Shown here in pieces: positions 49,698-60,151 of a stretch of 64,000 nt of DNA. The stretch's first letter is position 1; every line of letters starts with the position of its first letter. The notes under the pieces were generated by a model, which saw nothing but the letters and a program-made list of their open reading frames with translations, searched no databases and was not told the DNA's origin. Location of the stretch: the NCBI GenBank assembly GCA_030435675.1, contig CM059625.1:8742001-8806000 (forward strand). Direction: 5' to 3'. The translations under genes were made by a program, and so were the position numbers. This DNA comes from Steinernema hermaphroditum (taxonomy: Eukaryota; Nematoda; Chromadorea; Rhabditida; Steinernematidae).

Positions 49698-50197
49698 CTG
49701 AAACAAATAAGCAAATTGATGTAGAGCTTGATCGCATCTGCAGTATTGCCGTTTTGAGGCAAAATGCACAGCGATATTGGACGACACAAGTGCGAACATC
49801 GCACTGAATGGGATAGAACGAAAAAAGAAAAATATGCATTTTATTTGAAGACCGTTCATTCATAGTATGCTTTACAATGATCGTCATGTCGACATCATTT
49901 GTTGGAAGCGACAACTGACCATTTATGAAAATCGTCTGCATCGCACATCGATCTCAGTGAAGACTAATTATCATATATGGCAAGTGTATACAGAAGGGTG
50001 AGCAAGGGACGTTGAGAACTCTTCGCAGTTGTGTGTCAAGTAGCAAGAAACTGGTCATAATGGATAATTCTTTTAATTTTTTTTATTTAACTGCACCCAT
50101 GAAAATAGCGTAAAAAATAGTGAAGTTGTGAAGTGAAGGTTATGTGATCGACGATCCGTTCCAGCTTTGCCCTTACTCTCATTCTCTTGTATAATTA

Positions 50198-50410
50198 TGG
50201 GTCTTTCGCGCAAACACCATCCAGCCCAGAAATGACTGGTATAGGCTGGCAACCGATCAACGCACAGAACAATTGTTCATGGCAACCTCGAAGCGGCGGC
50301 GGCTTTCTCAACAAACTGATTTTGTCCACAGTTTTACATCTGTTTAAGACATCTTTCACATGATGTTCGAATGGTCCGCGAAACGATCTTTCCATCATGA
50401 AGTGTTCTAC
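50198..50410 (-). CDS. possible exon of a small cysteine-containing protein
   Basis: Behind a CGGCAG acceptor the minus strand stays open for about 70 codons (EHFMMERSFRGPFEHHVKDV ... LRGCHEQLFCALIGCQPIPV) and stops near 50198. The spacing of its cysteines suggests a secreted product, but no signal peptide exon was found. The family is not recognised. Confidence 0.2.
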
Positions 50411-52809
50411 TGCCGTTTGTCGATGCACTTACATTTATTGCTCTGTTGGTCAGGAAAAGCTCGTGATTACATCGTCCGTTTAATTACTACTTGCGCGCAG
50501 CAATCGCTTGGCTACTAACGAGCAATTATTGCTTTCGATATTTTGCATATTTACGCAATTGGCCACATGCTGTGCTAGCGACTATAATCCGCAATCCAGA
50601 AATGGCTAAATCACCTCAAATTAAATGACTGCACTTTCCTCACAGAACATCAAACACTACAACAATAATGATCGTTCGTGCGCTCTGTTTGTAATTACAG
50701 ATTATCTGAGAGCCATCGATCATTCAATAAATAAACAAGGTTTTCGTGTATTGACCTCTTTTCAAATGAAATGGCCGTAAAGGCAGCAGACGTTTCGCAA
50801 TTGATCGGTTTTATCTGGGCAACCCCATGGCGAAAGCACCAATTGAAATAAATCCAGCATTAGAGCAATGTGCTATCCAGAGAACCGTTCTTAAGGTCGT
50901 CATCGACCGACACATGCGTTCTCTTAGCAAAATATCGAAAAGTCAATATCAGTTCATCTAATTCGTGGAAATCGCACATTTTAACTCGGGAAGAATTGTG
51001 GAATTATGGAACCATTAAAGTGCATCGTCACGAGAGACGCTACGTGCGAGAATATTCCACAGCTGTAAAGTGCGAAACCTTTTGCGTCTGTTTGAAAACA
51101 AATCTCCGTTTGCAACAGTAAACAAAGGCGATATCGAGGATAGCTTTGCCTGAGCGGTCACCGTTGTTTGTGTTCGGCTGTATTTATATTTTGTTTAACG
51201 CATAAACACGCCGAGTCGTGCACAGGAAAGAATCCCACATCTACTTTATTCACACCTACACGCAACCAGAATTTGGGTACAGCATTTTTCATTGTTTTGA
51301 AGAATACATTTAAAGTTTATGTTCTCCGAAAACGATTCTTACTGTTGTGATTGAGACTGTGATCGGTAAACGTTGTGATTCATTACAATTGGCCGCTTTA
51401 CAGTCTTAAAGGGCATCTGTCTTATCAGGGTTTTTACTGACAATGAAAATAGGATTAAAGCTGGAGTGCATGCCAGTATGATAAGAAATGAAGCACATAC
51501 AATGTTGCTGTTCCTCAAATTTAGCACCTTTTCCGAGGTTCTGTAAATGGAAAGTCATATATATCAATTTCAGTACTAAAGCTCTTTGAATGCTTTGCAT
51601 CAGAGCTTTTGTACGTTTTCCACTGTTTGGGAACAAATAAGTTGAACTTTACATGGCTGTCACTTACTACGCTGTGCCATGAGAAGCTTATGGGTAATAG
51701 GAAGTACGATTCGATCAGTCTCTTTCTTTCCAGTAAAGTGTTTCCGATTTTCATTTCGGGTTGTTCGGAAGTGTTGTTACGTCGATATTGCCCAGTCAGC
51801 AGTTTCCAAAGCTGCATTTGATAAGTGCTCGCCACCACCTCAATTCTTTGGCATTCTCCAACAGTCCCGTTGTCGTGTGCTATCACTGTACGGTCCACGC
51901 TTCACTGCGAAGCACAGAAACCGTTTTTTTTTGTCATAAGGGTGATGCAATAATTTAATGACATGTTATGCTAAATATCATGCAGCTGGTATCATAGAAT
52001 GCCTCGGGAGTTGGGTGGACCCTAAGGAAAACGAGGAGGGGAGCGGGTGGGGCGTGGAGTTTCAATTGGTGTGAGCAAGCTCACCTCTCCTTGTGTGGCC
52101 GACCTATGATCACCTCGTTGTTCGCCCGCCCGCTTGCCTCTTACCGCCGCCGCAACGGACGCTTTTCTCTCTCTCAGCGCGTTGGACGGCGCTGCTTAGA
52201 AGACGCTGGAGACAGCGGGCAGGGAAACCGGATGACGAGTCGCGACGTCTCCTCCTCGGCGGAAGGCAACGTGTTCGGTAGAAGTCGCGATTCCCTCTTC
52301 GTTGGTGAGGCCGAGTACGACATTCTAGGAGCACGAGCTGTTGTTTTGCACGGCGATAAATCGATGGGGCAGGCGTCGCGTGTCGTGTGAGCGCGTAGGA
52401 TTTCCCCATTTTCTATGATGCTTAACTTACTGGCCTTTCTAATCTGTAAAAACATAAGAGTTTCCATATCAATGAAAAATACAGCGCATGCTATTTCAGC
52501 AAATTTCTCCGATGCGCATTGTTGTTAAGAGTAGTATAGAATTTAATGAATTATCTACCCATTCTTTTCAGGAAGGGATTGAAACAATATATTTTAATAC
52601 GGGTTGGCCTATTCCGAATATTTCTTGTTGTTGCTCTTCACTTCTTTGTTTTCTGATGTACTGCTAGATTCTTGCTTTACTGGAGGATTAGTTACGCACT
52701 CACTTGATAAGGTGAGTTTGTTACATGCTGATCAGTTGAAAACAGGGTCTCAATATTTAGTCATTTTTTCGTCGTAGATCGCCTGTAGTCAAAGCCGAGC
52801 TTCATAAAC

Positions 52810-53711
52810 ATGTCGTTTTCTTCGTCGCTTCCGCGTGAATACATCTCGCAGATGATGTCTAAGGAAAGCGCGGAACTTTCCGACATCGACGAAGATGATG
52901 TCCTTAGTACTAATGAATCTACCGTTATCACACTTCCTTCTATGGCGAACAAGAGTCCACAACACGATGACCAGGACGGTGAGTTATTATAGGCAGCCTT
53001 CTTGAAGACAGGAGGATTTTTCAGACGACATTTTCGCCATGGACGAGGAGAACGTTGACCGGAAGAAAAATAACAGTCTATCCACAAAAAGGGTTGGGGA
53101 AAGCGACGATGAAGAAGGTTAGTTACATGCGTTGCTACAAATCTAGAATACAAGAATCACTCCAGATGACAAGTATATGAGAGGTGGCTCGCGTGCTTAC
53201 TCGGTATCCGGACGGGTTGCAAACAACATGAACGGTAAAATCGAGCATATGCCTACTCAGTACTAATGCGTAACTGTGTTTAGGCGGGTTTGATTCAAAT
53301 TACCGGTCCAACGCGATAGAAACCACTGAAAACGGGATCGGCCCGCTGACTTACGGTAGTTCCTTGCCCATAACCATCCCTGGTCGCTTCTGGCCTCCCG
53401 AAGATGCGACCGACAGTTTCGATCCGGATGAAAATGGCGGACAGCGCCAAGCGATCACCGTAAGTTGTTTGCTCGGCACAGCCCGAATTTTAAAGTTTCT
53501 TTAGATCTACCATCAAAGGGAGCAGGACTTGTACAGCGTGATGCGAGATCAGGCTCGCTCTATCCAGGCCCCCGACAACCCAGAGCGCCTGTTTGGGGAG
53601 CGTCCTCGTAGGCGCCATCAAACGGGCGAGAATCCTTCACCGGTGCCTTTTCTCACAACTGGAAACGACGGGAACTCTCCTCCGGCGATCAGTGCTAGTG
53701 TCGCGCGCTGA
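52810..53711 (+). CDS. unrecognised acidic, probably disordered protein
   Basis: Five exons separated by 45-60-nt introns encode roughly 240 residues: MSFSSSLPREYISQMMSKES, an Asp/Glu-rich stretch (ELSDIDEDDV; DDIFAMDEENVD; GESDDEED), a central GPLTYGSSLPITIPGRFWPP, then YHQREQDLYSVMRDQARSIQ and an Arg/Pro-rich tail ending SVAR. The consistent frame across four splice junctions and the clean stop at 53709-53711 make this a real gene. The conserved-looking core SSLPITIPGRFWPPED may be the functional motif. No signal peptide, membrane segment or named domain is seen. Confidence 0.65.
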
Positions 53712-54628
53712 TGCATCGGGTACAGCGCTGCGCGAGCATTCTATTCGATTCTAGTATCTGTCACCTCAGCAGTTGTGTTTTGTGTATATATACAAACGTT
53801 GTTTTGCTTCCTCGTTTCGACGTAGGGTGCATTGTTTTCTAAGCGAGGGACAAGGAACCTTCGTTTCTGTGATCAGCTTCCCTGTGGTGTAGTTGAGTCG
53901 AAGCTTAGCCTAGTATTCTATAGTTAAACAGCCTAATCTCTGTTCTTGACGTGGAATATCACACACCGAATCGGTGTATCTGTGATTGCCCCTTAGAGAA
54001 TTCGTTAAGATATTGCCATCGGCTAGAGTTGTTGTGCTTAAGTGGCTCAAATAAATTGTTATGACAAGCTTTTCCCAAGGAATAATGTGCGGCAATACCA
54101 AGAAATATTTCGTTCATATTCCCTAAGTGATCGTTGTTGTTCAATTATTTATTTTAGTTTCGATTATCAACATCGCTTAAACTCTGGACTTCTTTGGAGG
54201 AGACTTTGTCGCCCTTCGCCTTCTGGTATTCAGGGTGACTGGCGTCTGCGTCGGTTCTGGAGTGTTCATGATAGTCGTAGAAAATCGGGCGTCGTTATCC
54301 TTAAGTAGCTGAAGGTGTGAAAACCCATTCGTGATAGTTTACCTCTTCGACCGTTGTGCTATTCATGGGCAGGGTAGAAGGCGTCTAAATCAACGAGTGA
54401 CCTTTAAGTACACAACTTTGCCATTTACCGTAACGATTTCATTGACAATGCTGGTTGAAGGAGCGAAATCGGGTGAACGTTTCTTAACAAATACAATTCA
54501 TACAAGCAGAACAACACGTATGACGACTCTCATTTTACGCACAGTTTTAGTCTTTCATTACAGTAAAATTTTTCGCTGTCAATCAACAAAATATGTCGAA
54601 AGACAGAATAATCATAATTCTGCTAGCA
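53712..54628. other. intergenic; possible extra 3' exon of the Ser-Gly-rich gene
   Basis: On the minus strand, 54390 to about 54482 is open behind a TTGTTAAG acceptor (KRSPDFAPSTSIVNEIVTVN, then ten or so residues and TGA). It could be an alternative last exon of the gene at 54629-56209. Otherwise nothing is recognised. Confidence 0.3.
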
Positions 54629-56209
54629 TTACTCATTTCGCATTTGATCATTTACGTAAACAGTTTCCTAAACACAACCGAATACATAAAATAAAATTTA
54701 CCTCATTATCGAATCCAATAGTAGACTCATCAACACCATCTGTAGGTTCTTCACCACTCCCTTCACCTTCTCCGCTTCCTTCTTGCTCACCGCTCCCTTT
54801 CGAGCTTGATGTGCTCTCCGTGATCGCGTCATTTGTCCATAGTCGTTCTTCAAAAATGATCGGTGCTTCGGTCAAAATGTTTACTTGCGCCGATTCACCG
54901 CTGCCCTCCATGACTGCCTGCGCATCCACGCGGTCTACATTTGTGCTCTGCTGTCCCAACTCTTCGTTCGTGGTGCTTGCATAAACGGGAAAATCCGTAG
55001 AATGATCATTGAGCTTATCCTAGGAACGCGCTTTTTAGAAACACGATTTGGCTGCACTGAGCTTACCGAGTGGCCGACCGATGTCGTTGTCAGTGCTTCT
55101 TTGATATTCGTAATTGTGCTCTGCTGTCCCAACTCTTCGTTCATATCCGTGTTCTCTGTGTGGGCGAGAGGCGTGCTAGCTGAAGGCGATTGTATTTAAG
55201 AAATGTGTTTAAATGCATAACTCTGTTCTTTTTTTTTGCGCTATAACAATTGTTAACAACATCTCTAGAAAAGCTGGTTTACAGTAAATCATCTAATACC
55301 ATTTTAAAGGCCTCAGTTGAACGGTGTCTGGACATTGAAAGAAACTTACCAGAACCACTGAATGTGGTTGTTGATCCCGGGTCAAAATTAGAAGCTGTGG
55401 GACGAAGAGACGTTGTTGGAAGGCTACTTATTGTGGAGCTCGAGGGAGAACTCTATGCACAGTACTAGAAAGCATCGCTTTTTGTATAACTTACCTGCAG
55501 TGCCTGCGTTACGGGCTGGCTCGTTGTCATCATTTCGCTTTCCAGTTTTTTCGTATGTGGTGAGTTCGTGGCGGTCTCTGTAACTAAGATTCTTTATTTT
55601 TACCCTTTTCCTTCATATATTCTTCGATATTTTTCTAAATTTAATTTGTTCATACCATGACAGACGATCAGACTTGTTTCGATTCTTTCATCTTCTGCAG
55701 TCGTTTCCCGTTCATTGTCAGGATTTAGTTGCGGAATGTCGATTTCCGCTCCTTGCGCTTGTATCTCAATAGGTTCCCTGATTTCGTTATTTGGCGGCGT
55801 GTTCATTTCCATGGGGTTCTGAAGGATCATCGGATTGCTAGGAGGCGGAAGGTGCGGCTTCTGATTTCCCTTCCTACTGGCGGGCCAAATCAACTCGTCG
55901 TCTAATAAAGTAATAATATTGCCAACTGGTTAACTTTTGAAAAGTACCATATGGTGGGCCAAATGGATTCCGGTTCCAGTACGGATTGTAAACATACGGA
56001 GTATTTTGAGAAACTCGGAAAGGAGAGATGTCGATTGTCTGAACGCCATATCCAAAGTGCGGATGGTAAAGGTTGTTTCCATAGACGACAGATGATGGCC
56101 GAATGCCTGGCCAAGACACGTACCCACCATACCTCTGAGTGGATCCGTACCCTAGCACAGCACAAACGGCGTCAACCATGAGGAGAACTAGCCAGATCCG
56201 AGAAATCAT
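54629..56209 (-). CDS. secreted Ser-Gly-rich, proteoglycan-like protein
   Basis: The first exon (56209-55948) has a signal peptide (MISRIWLVLLMVDAVCAVLG) and a Tyr/Gly/Pro/Asn-rich segment (YGSTQRYGGYVSWPG; YVYNPYWNRNPFGPPYG). Following exons are Pro/Asn-rich (55893 to about 55640), then Ser/Thr-rich (SSPSSSTISSLPTTSLRPT). Two exons then begin with the same NEELGQQST text (around 55140 and 54970). The last long exon carries four GSGE units (EGSGES, KGSGEQ, EGSGEG, EGSGEE), typical glycosaminoglycan attachment sequence as in nematode chondroitin proteoglycans. The stop is at 54629-54631 after ETVYVNDQMRNE. Likely a matrix, eggshell or cuticle component. No chitin-binding or other folded domain is visible, so the proteoglycan reading rests on SG sites only. 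The ATG lies eight bases after a CCAG acceptor. Confidence 0.6.
54941..55142 (-). repeat. duplicated exon segment, 29-bp identical core
   Basis: The same 29 bp occur at 54941-54969 and 55114-55142, 173 bp apart. Each copy lies near the start of an exon of the Ser-Gly-rich gene and encodes NEELGQQST. The sequence between them is an exon remainder plus an intron, so an exon with its intron seems to have been duplicated. Confidence 0.7.
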
Positions 56210-56460
56210 CGTTCACCCTGGAAAAAAAAATAAGAAACACTTTGAATGTCTATATGACACCAAATGAAATTCTCCAGTAGATAGTCACTTTTGTATCGCT
56301 GGCATTCTCTATCGCGCTGATCATCAGCGTGAGAAAACTGTTCGTCCTTCTCACAGGTGTTTTGACTGAAGCTGGAAAATTTCCGTGCTAGCAACGCGAT
56401 CCCACTCATCGGAGCGATGGCTAAACTGTGATGATGGGATGACTCCTCTTCCGGTCGCAT
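56207..56460 (-). CDS. possible small upstream gene or 5' exon
   Basis: An open frame from ATG at 56460 reads MRPEEESSHHHSLAIAPMSG and continues through a charged stretch. A donor TTTG|GTGTCA near 56255 would join it to the CCAG acceptor ahead of the Ser-Gly-rich gene, in a different frame that ends after about 13 codons. It may be a short gene, or 5' UTR with a chance frame. Confidence 0.2.
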
Positions 56461-56546
56461 TATTGAACTTGAATGATCATACCTATCACTGGAACTTTAA
56501 TGCAATATATGCGGGCGCAATCAAGCTGCGAACTTAAATAAATATA

Positions 56547-56908
56547 TAGTCGACGCGAAAAATCTTATGCAAAAATCGGGAATGGTCCCGCAGCGAAAAT
56601 TTTTGGCGCGGAATGCGCCTCGCGGCCGATTTACATTTACAATGGCCGACACTGCTATCGTAAAAACGTATAGGATCTGTGGAAACGCAGCAAATTCCGA
56701 CAATCCAGGGCGCAAAATGCTCGCCAGAGCCTGGCGAACAGTTGTACGAGTTTTTTTTTCATCGAAACGGTGAAACTACACGAGATTTTCACGATTCTCT
56801 GCAGAAACTCCGAAATCCCATTGTAAATCGGCCGCGAGGCTTTCCGCGCCAAAAGTTTTCGCTGCGGGACCATTCCCGATTTTTGCATAAGATTTTCCGC
56901 GTCGACTA
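56547..56908. mobile_element. foldback MITE with about 95-bp terminal inverted repeats
   Basis: The left arm (56547 to about 56645) and the right arm (about 56815-56908) are inverted copies with a few mismatches and a small length difference. The outer ends read TAGTCGACGCG and CGCGTCGACTA and are flanked by TA on both sides (56545-56546 and 56909-56910), which fits a TA target-site duplication as in Tc1/mariner-type elements. The centre is about 170 bp and non-coding. No transposase is present, so it would depend on an enzyme elsewhere. Confidence 0.75.
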
Positions 56909-57273
56909 TAGGCCAATTTTTTTGGTGTATCCTCATGGGCTATCTAATAATGCACTATTGCTGAAACAATCTTCCAAATCCTTCTATATTTATCGAGAAT
57001 CATTCAGCTCATCAATTACAATTAGGCTGGCGGAAAACAGGCATAAATCAGGTATAACTTATATGATAGATAAGGTTCGAGTTTCGAATTATGTGGTGGT
57101 TGCATTACAAGCTGTGAGAATAAGATAACATTATTATTGGTGTTCGTGATATTGTTTACGATTTCTCAATCTCAGGAGTTTTAACCCAACTCATCCACTC
57201 CCCGCAAGAACTCATCCGATGAACAACTCATCGCCGCCTATATCCTATATTAGCGATAACAGAGATATTCAAG

Positions 57274-57650
57274 GTGCCCGTCGAGCGAAGTGAGCCCCAT
57301 ATTCATTTTTTATGGAATAACATTGAGGATTGGCTTAAGCTCATGCTTATTGATTTTAAGCAAGCGCGAAGGCCGAACGATGAGTTGGATGGGACCCGAT
57401 CCCGGGCTATTCTGCACGAGCATATTTGCTCATTGCAGTTTACCGATATTAGCTTGTTCATAGGAGAATTCCGGTACAGTCTGTTAACGTCTTGTACAGT
57501 CTTAAAAAGTTATATTTGCTTATTGATCATGTGCTGAAAGCTTTGAAGGAGAAGAGCATTCCCTTTACTGTTTTCCCCTCTTTTGAGGCTTTGTTTTGGG
57601 CATCGATTCTCGTTATCAGCCGTGGTTCAGCGCCCCCCACTGTGGGGTCC
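57274..57650 (+). pseudogene. coding-like stretch broken by a 20-bp insertion
   Basis: From an acceptor near 57270 the frame is open and protein-like (EPHIHFLWNNIEDWLKLMLI ...) to 57474. There the 9-mer GTACAGTCT occurs twice, at 57474-57482 and 57494-57502, 20 bp apart, and the coding character moves to another frame (KKLYLLIDHVLKALKEKSI ...) until about 57650. The 20 bp shift the register, and a gap of this size is too small for an intron. I do not recognise the protein. It could be a decayed gene with an insertion or excision scar. Confidence 0.35.
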
Positions 57651-57719
57651 GATTTTTGGCTCCTTTCGATCGCCGCCAACCGTTCAATCAACGATCTGAC
57701 CCCTATCTTTTGTTCCAGA

Positions 57720-59850
57720 ATGGTTTTAGAAACCTGCCGATATGTGCACGAGCCGGACTTGGTCCAAACGGTGAGCGCATTCGATTTTTCCGAATAAGCA
57801 AAAACTTCAGATGGATATGGCGACTCTAACGGTGCTCGGACGAAAGGAGATGGTGTTATACGCGAAAAACGCGGCGTGCTTCTCATGTTCGCTGCGGCAG
57901 GTTTGCCACTTTAATCGAGCAACAATGAAGTTGATTGTGAACACGACGTACGGAACAGTCTTGAAATTGGTCGATCACCGCAATAACACTGTCTGCAAAC
58001 GGTAAAGCTGCTTCACAGTTCATAAAAATCGGTGTGTTTAGAGAAGAATTCACATTTGGTGAACATGGAAATTACACTCTTCGCAGCAGCACATGCCTGA
58101 TTGAGGAAACTTCTCCTCCAGTGAATACGGATTTACGTAAGAATTCAATCAAAAAAGCTCATATCCAATATTATTTTAGCTATTTATTTTGCCATTTTGG
58201 CGATTCTCCTTGTCACATTTCTCCTCGGAATTTTCTCGCTTGTTCGTCGTAATTCAAGTTCATCTTGGTTTGGAGAGGGATATGAAGCTCTGGATCCCTT
58301 GTCAATAACGCCTTCAAAAAGATTGAAATCGTTAGACACCTTTCGGGGGTATTGTGTAGTTAGGAACTGAAGAGTACCTGTCGTCTTTTTGCTAGGTTAA
58401 CGATATGCTTCATGATTTTCGTGAATTATGGAGGAGGTGGCTTTTGGTTCTTTGAGCATTCACCTTGGGATGGACTGACAGTAGCTGATGCAGTCTTTCC
58501 GTGGTATGCGTTCGCATTCAGTGCCTTTCACGGTTAATATTTTCGGTTCCTCTTTATCATGGGTGTATCCCTAGGATTTACAATCGAAAAGAATGGGATA
58601 AACCAAGCATTTCTGCGACGAGTTCTGCACCGAAGCGTTCTGCTCTTTTTCATTGGAATGATTGTCATTAATAATAATAGGTTGGTGGAATTCCATTTAG
58701 AAACGTTTGATTGCTTTCACCCAAGTAGGGATTGGAAGACATTGAGAATAATGGGAGTTTTACAACGACTTGCGCTTTGTTATTTGATTGTATCCCTTGC
58801 AAGATCGATGACACACCGAAGAATCCAGGAGACACAAGCGATGTCAACGCAGGTGAGCATCCGCCTCTCCTCTCTCAAACGTCAGTTCAGTGGGAACGAT
58901 TTTCAATCTGTGCGGATTTATTTGTTTACGTCGCGGATTTCATCTTTTACGCTCTTTTCGCACTTCTCTGGGTAGGACTCACGTTTTGGCTTCCACTAGG
59001 AGCCGATTGCCCGAGGTATGACGTAATGCGATGAAGGATAAAACTGTTAATTTAAAGGGGATATGTGGGCCCCGGGGGTCTCTCGCAAGGGGGAAAATAT
59101 TGGAACTGCACTGGAGGAGCAGCAACACTTATTGACAGATTCGTCCTCGGCGAGTCACACATCTACCGTAACCCCACGTGCAAAGTAAGTCGAACTTTTA
59201 CAAACACCTAAAGTGCAGAGGCAAAATAGAATGTCTACGAATGCTCCTCAAGCTTTGAGCCGGAAGGACTTCTCGGCACATTAACCGCCACGATTAACGT
59301 ATTCATAGGTCTTCAGGTACTTTTTTTCTTCCTTTGTGGTACAATACAGTGCCCTGTCAGATTTCTCAAATTTTGTTGGTCTTCAAGCGAAGCAAATCAA
59401 AGTTCATCCGCTTCTTTGCATGGGCTGCTGTCCTCTTTGGAGCCGGAACATTTCTGGATGGCACGTTCAAACCCGAAATCGGCCTGATTCCCATAAATAA
59501 GAACTTATGGTAAGTGTGGGCAGACAGTGCTGTACTCTACTATCCTCCTGTATGTACCTAGGAGTCTCTCGTTCACTTTTGTGACTTCGGCAGTCTCGAT
59601 TATCGTCTTCAGTATATTGTTCCTGGTAATCGACGTCTGCAAGTGGTGGGACGGATCCCCTTTCACCTTCACCGGCAAAAATGCGATTGTCCTCTACGTC
59701 GCCCACGTCCTCTTCAGAGAAACATTTCCCGTACAGTGGAAAGTTGAAAACGAACACCCCAGTAGACTAGCCCTGAATCTTTGGGGAGTCGCATTTTGGA
59801 TTATTGTTGGTTTCTTTATGCATCGCCGAGGAATTTACCTTAGTTTATAA
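57720..59850 (+). CDS. HGSNAT: heparan-alpha-glucosaminide N-acetyltransferase homologue
   Basis: Lysosomal multi-pass enzyme that moves acetyl from cytosolic acetyl-CoA onto terminal glucosamine of heparan sulfate; human defects cause Sanfilippo C. The ATG at 57720 follows GTTCCAG by one base. A luminal N-terminal domain with paired cysteines (CFSCSLRQVC; several N-x-T) precedes TM1 (FAILAILLVTFLLGIFSLV). Then come PSKRLKSLDTFRG, FWFFEHSPWDGLTVADAVFP (the His matches the proposed active-site His of the human enzyme), LRIMGVLQRLALCYLIV, GYVGPGGLSQGGKYWNCTGG, EPEGLLGTLTATINVFIGLQ, IPINKNLWSLSFTFVTSA and GKNAIVLYVAHVLF. It ends HRRGIYLSL. The intron 58853-58890 is only 38 nt. Family member rather than proven orthologue, since nematodes can have several copies. 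Confidence 0.9.
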
Positions 59851-59948
59851 GATCCGTTCTCATAAAACATAAAGGTACTAGGGACATTTGAGCCGCAGGA
59901 AGGAAAGTTTAGTTTGATCTCATGCGAACACTCCTGTTTATGACTGAG

Positions 59949-59954
59949 AATAAA
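59949..59954 (+). terminator. poly(A) signal of HGSNAT homologue
   Basis: AATAAA lies 99 nt after the stop codon. Confidence 0.5.
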
Positions 59955-60151
59955 ACGGTAATCACTCAATATACACACAAGGATTCGATCTTTACGTCAT
60001 AAGACCGAAAGGGAAGCAACAAAAAGGGAAATACCATACTGTCCAATCGGTCATCGGGAGTCGATTCGGTTGCGCAAGCACGGAAAGATGAGATCGTTGA
60101 ATCGGAGTTTTAGATTATGCGAATCTAAAGAGCGTACGAAGACAGATGGAT

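Larger units (their letters stand above)
48017..52809. other. 4.8-kb stretch without confident gene
   Basis: Contains nested short inverted repeats near 48805-48910, two minus-strand exon-like stretches listed separately (49523-49697 and 50198-50410), and a GC- and CpG-rich block at 52085-52390. An open frame from 52223 (MTSRDVSSSAEGNVFG...) in that block could be a first exon for the gene at 52810, since a GTGAG donor follows its core. A minus-strand frame at 48963-49220 (MNERHNGFASGAGMG...) is protein-like but unrecognised. I see no tRNA or rRNA. Confidence 0.4.

Noticed and set aside
50198..50428. Resemblance of FCALIGC to the crustacean cardioactive peptide ring
   Set aside because: Cysteine spacing differs by one residue and there is no cleavage or amidation site.
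51521..51898. 125-codon minus-strand frame
   Set aside because: The interior is partly protein-like, but overlapping frames of similar length occur on the other strand and no splice model or homology supports it.
56567..56936. Open frames starting MQKSGMVPQRK on both strands
   Set aside because: The same short text appears on opposite strands because the two arms of the foldback element are inverted copies; it is not coding.
57492..57537. Treating the 20-bp segment between GTACAGTCT repeats as an intron
   Set aside because: A GT-AG segment of about 21-26 nt is too short for splicing, so a lesion is the better reading.
57527..57886. 119-codon minus-strand frame overlapping the start of HGSNAT
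   Set aside because: It is antisense to confidently assigned HGSNAT exons and has no recognised domain.
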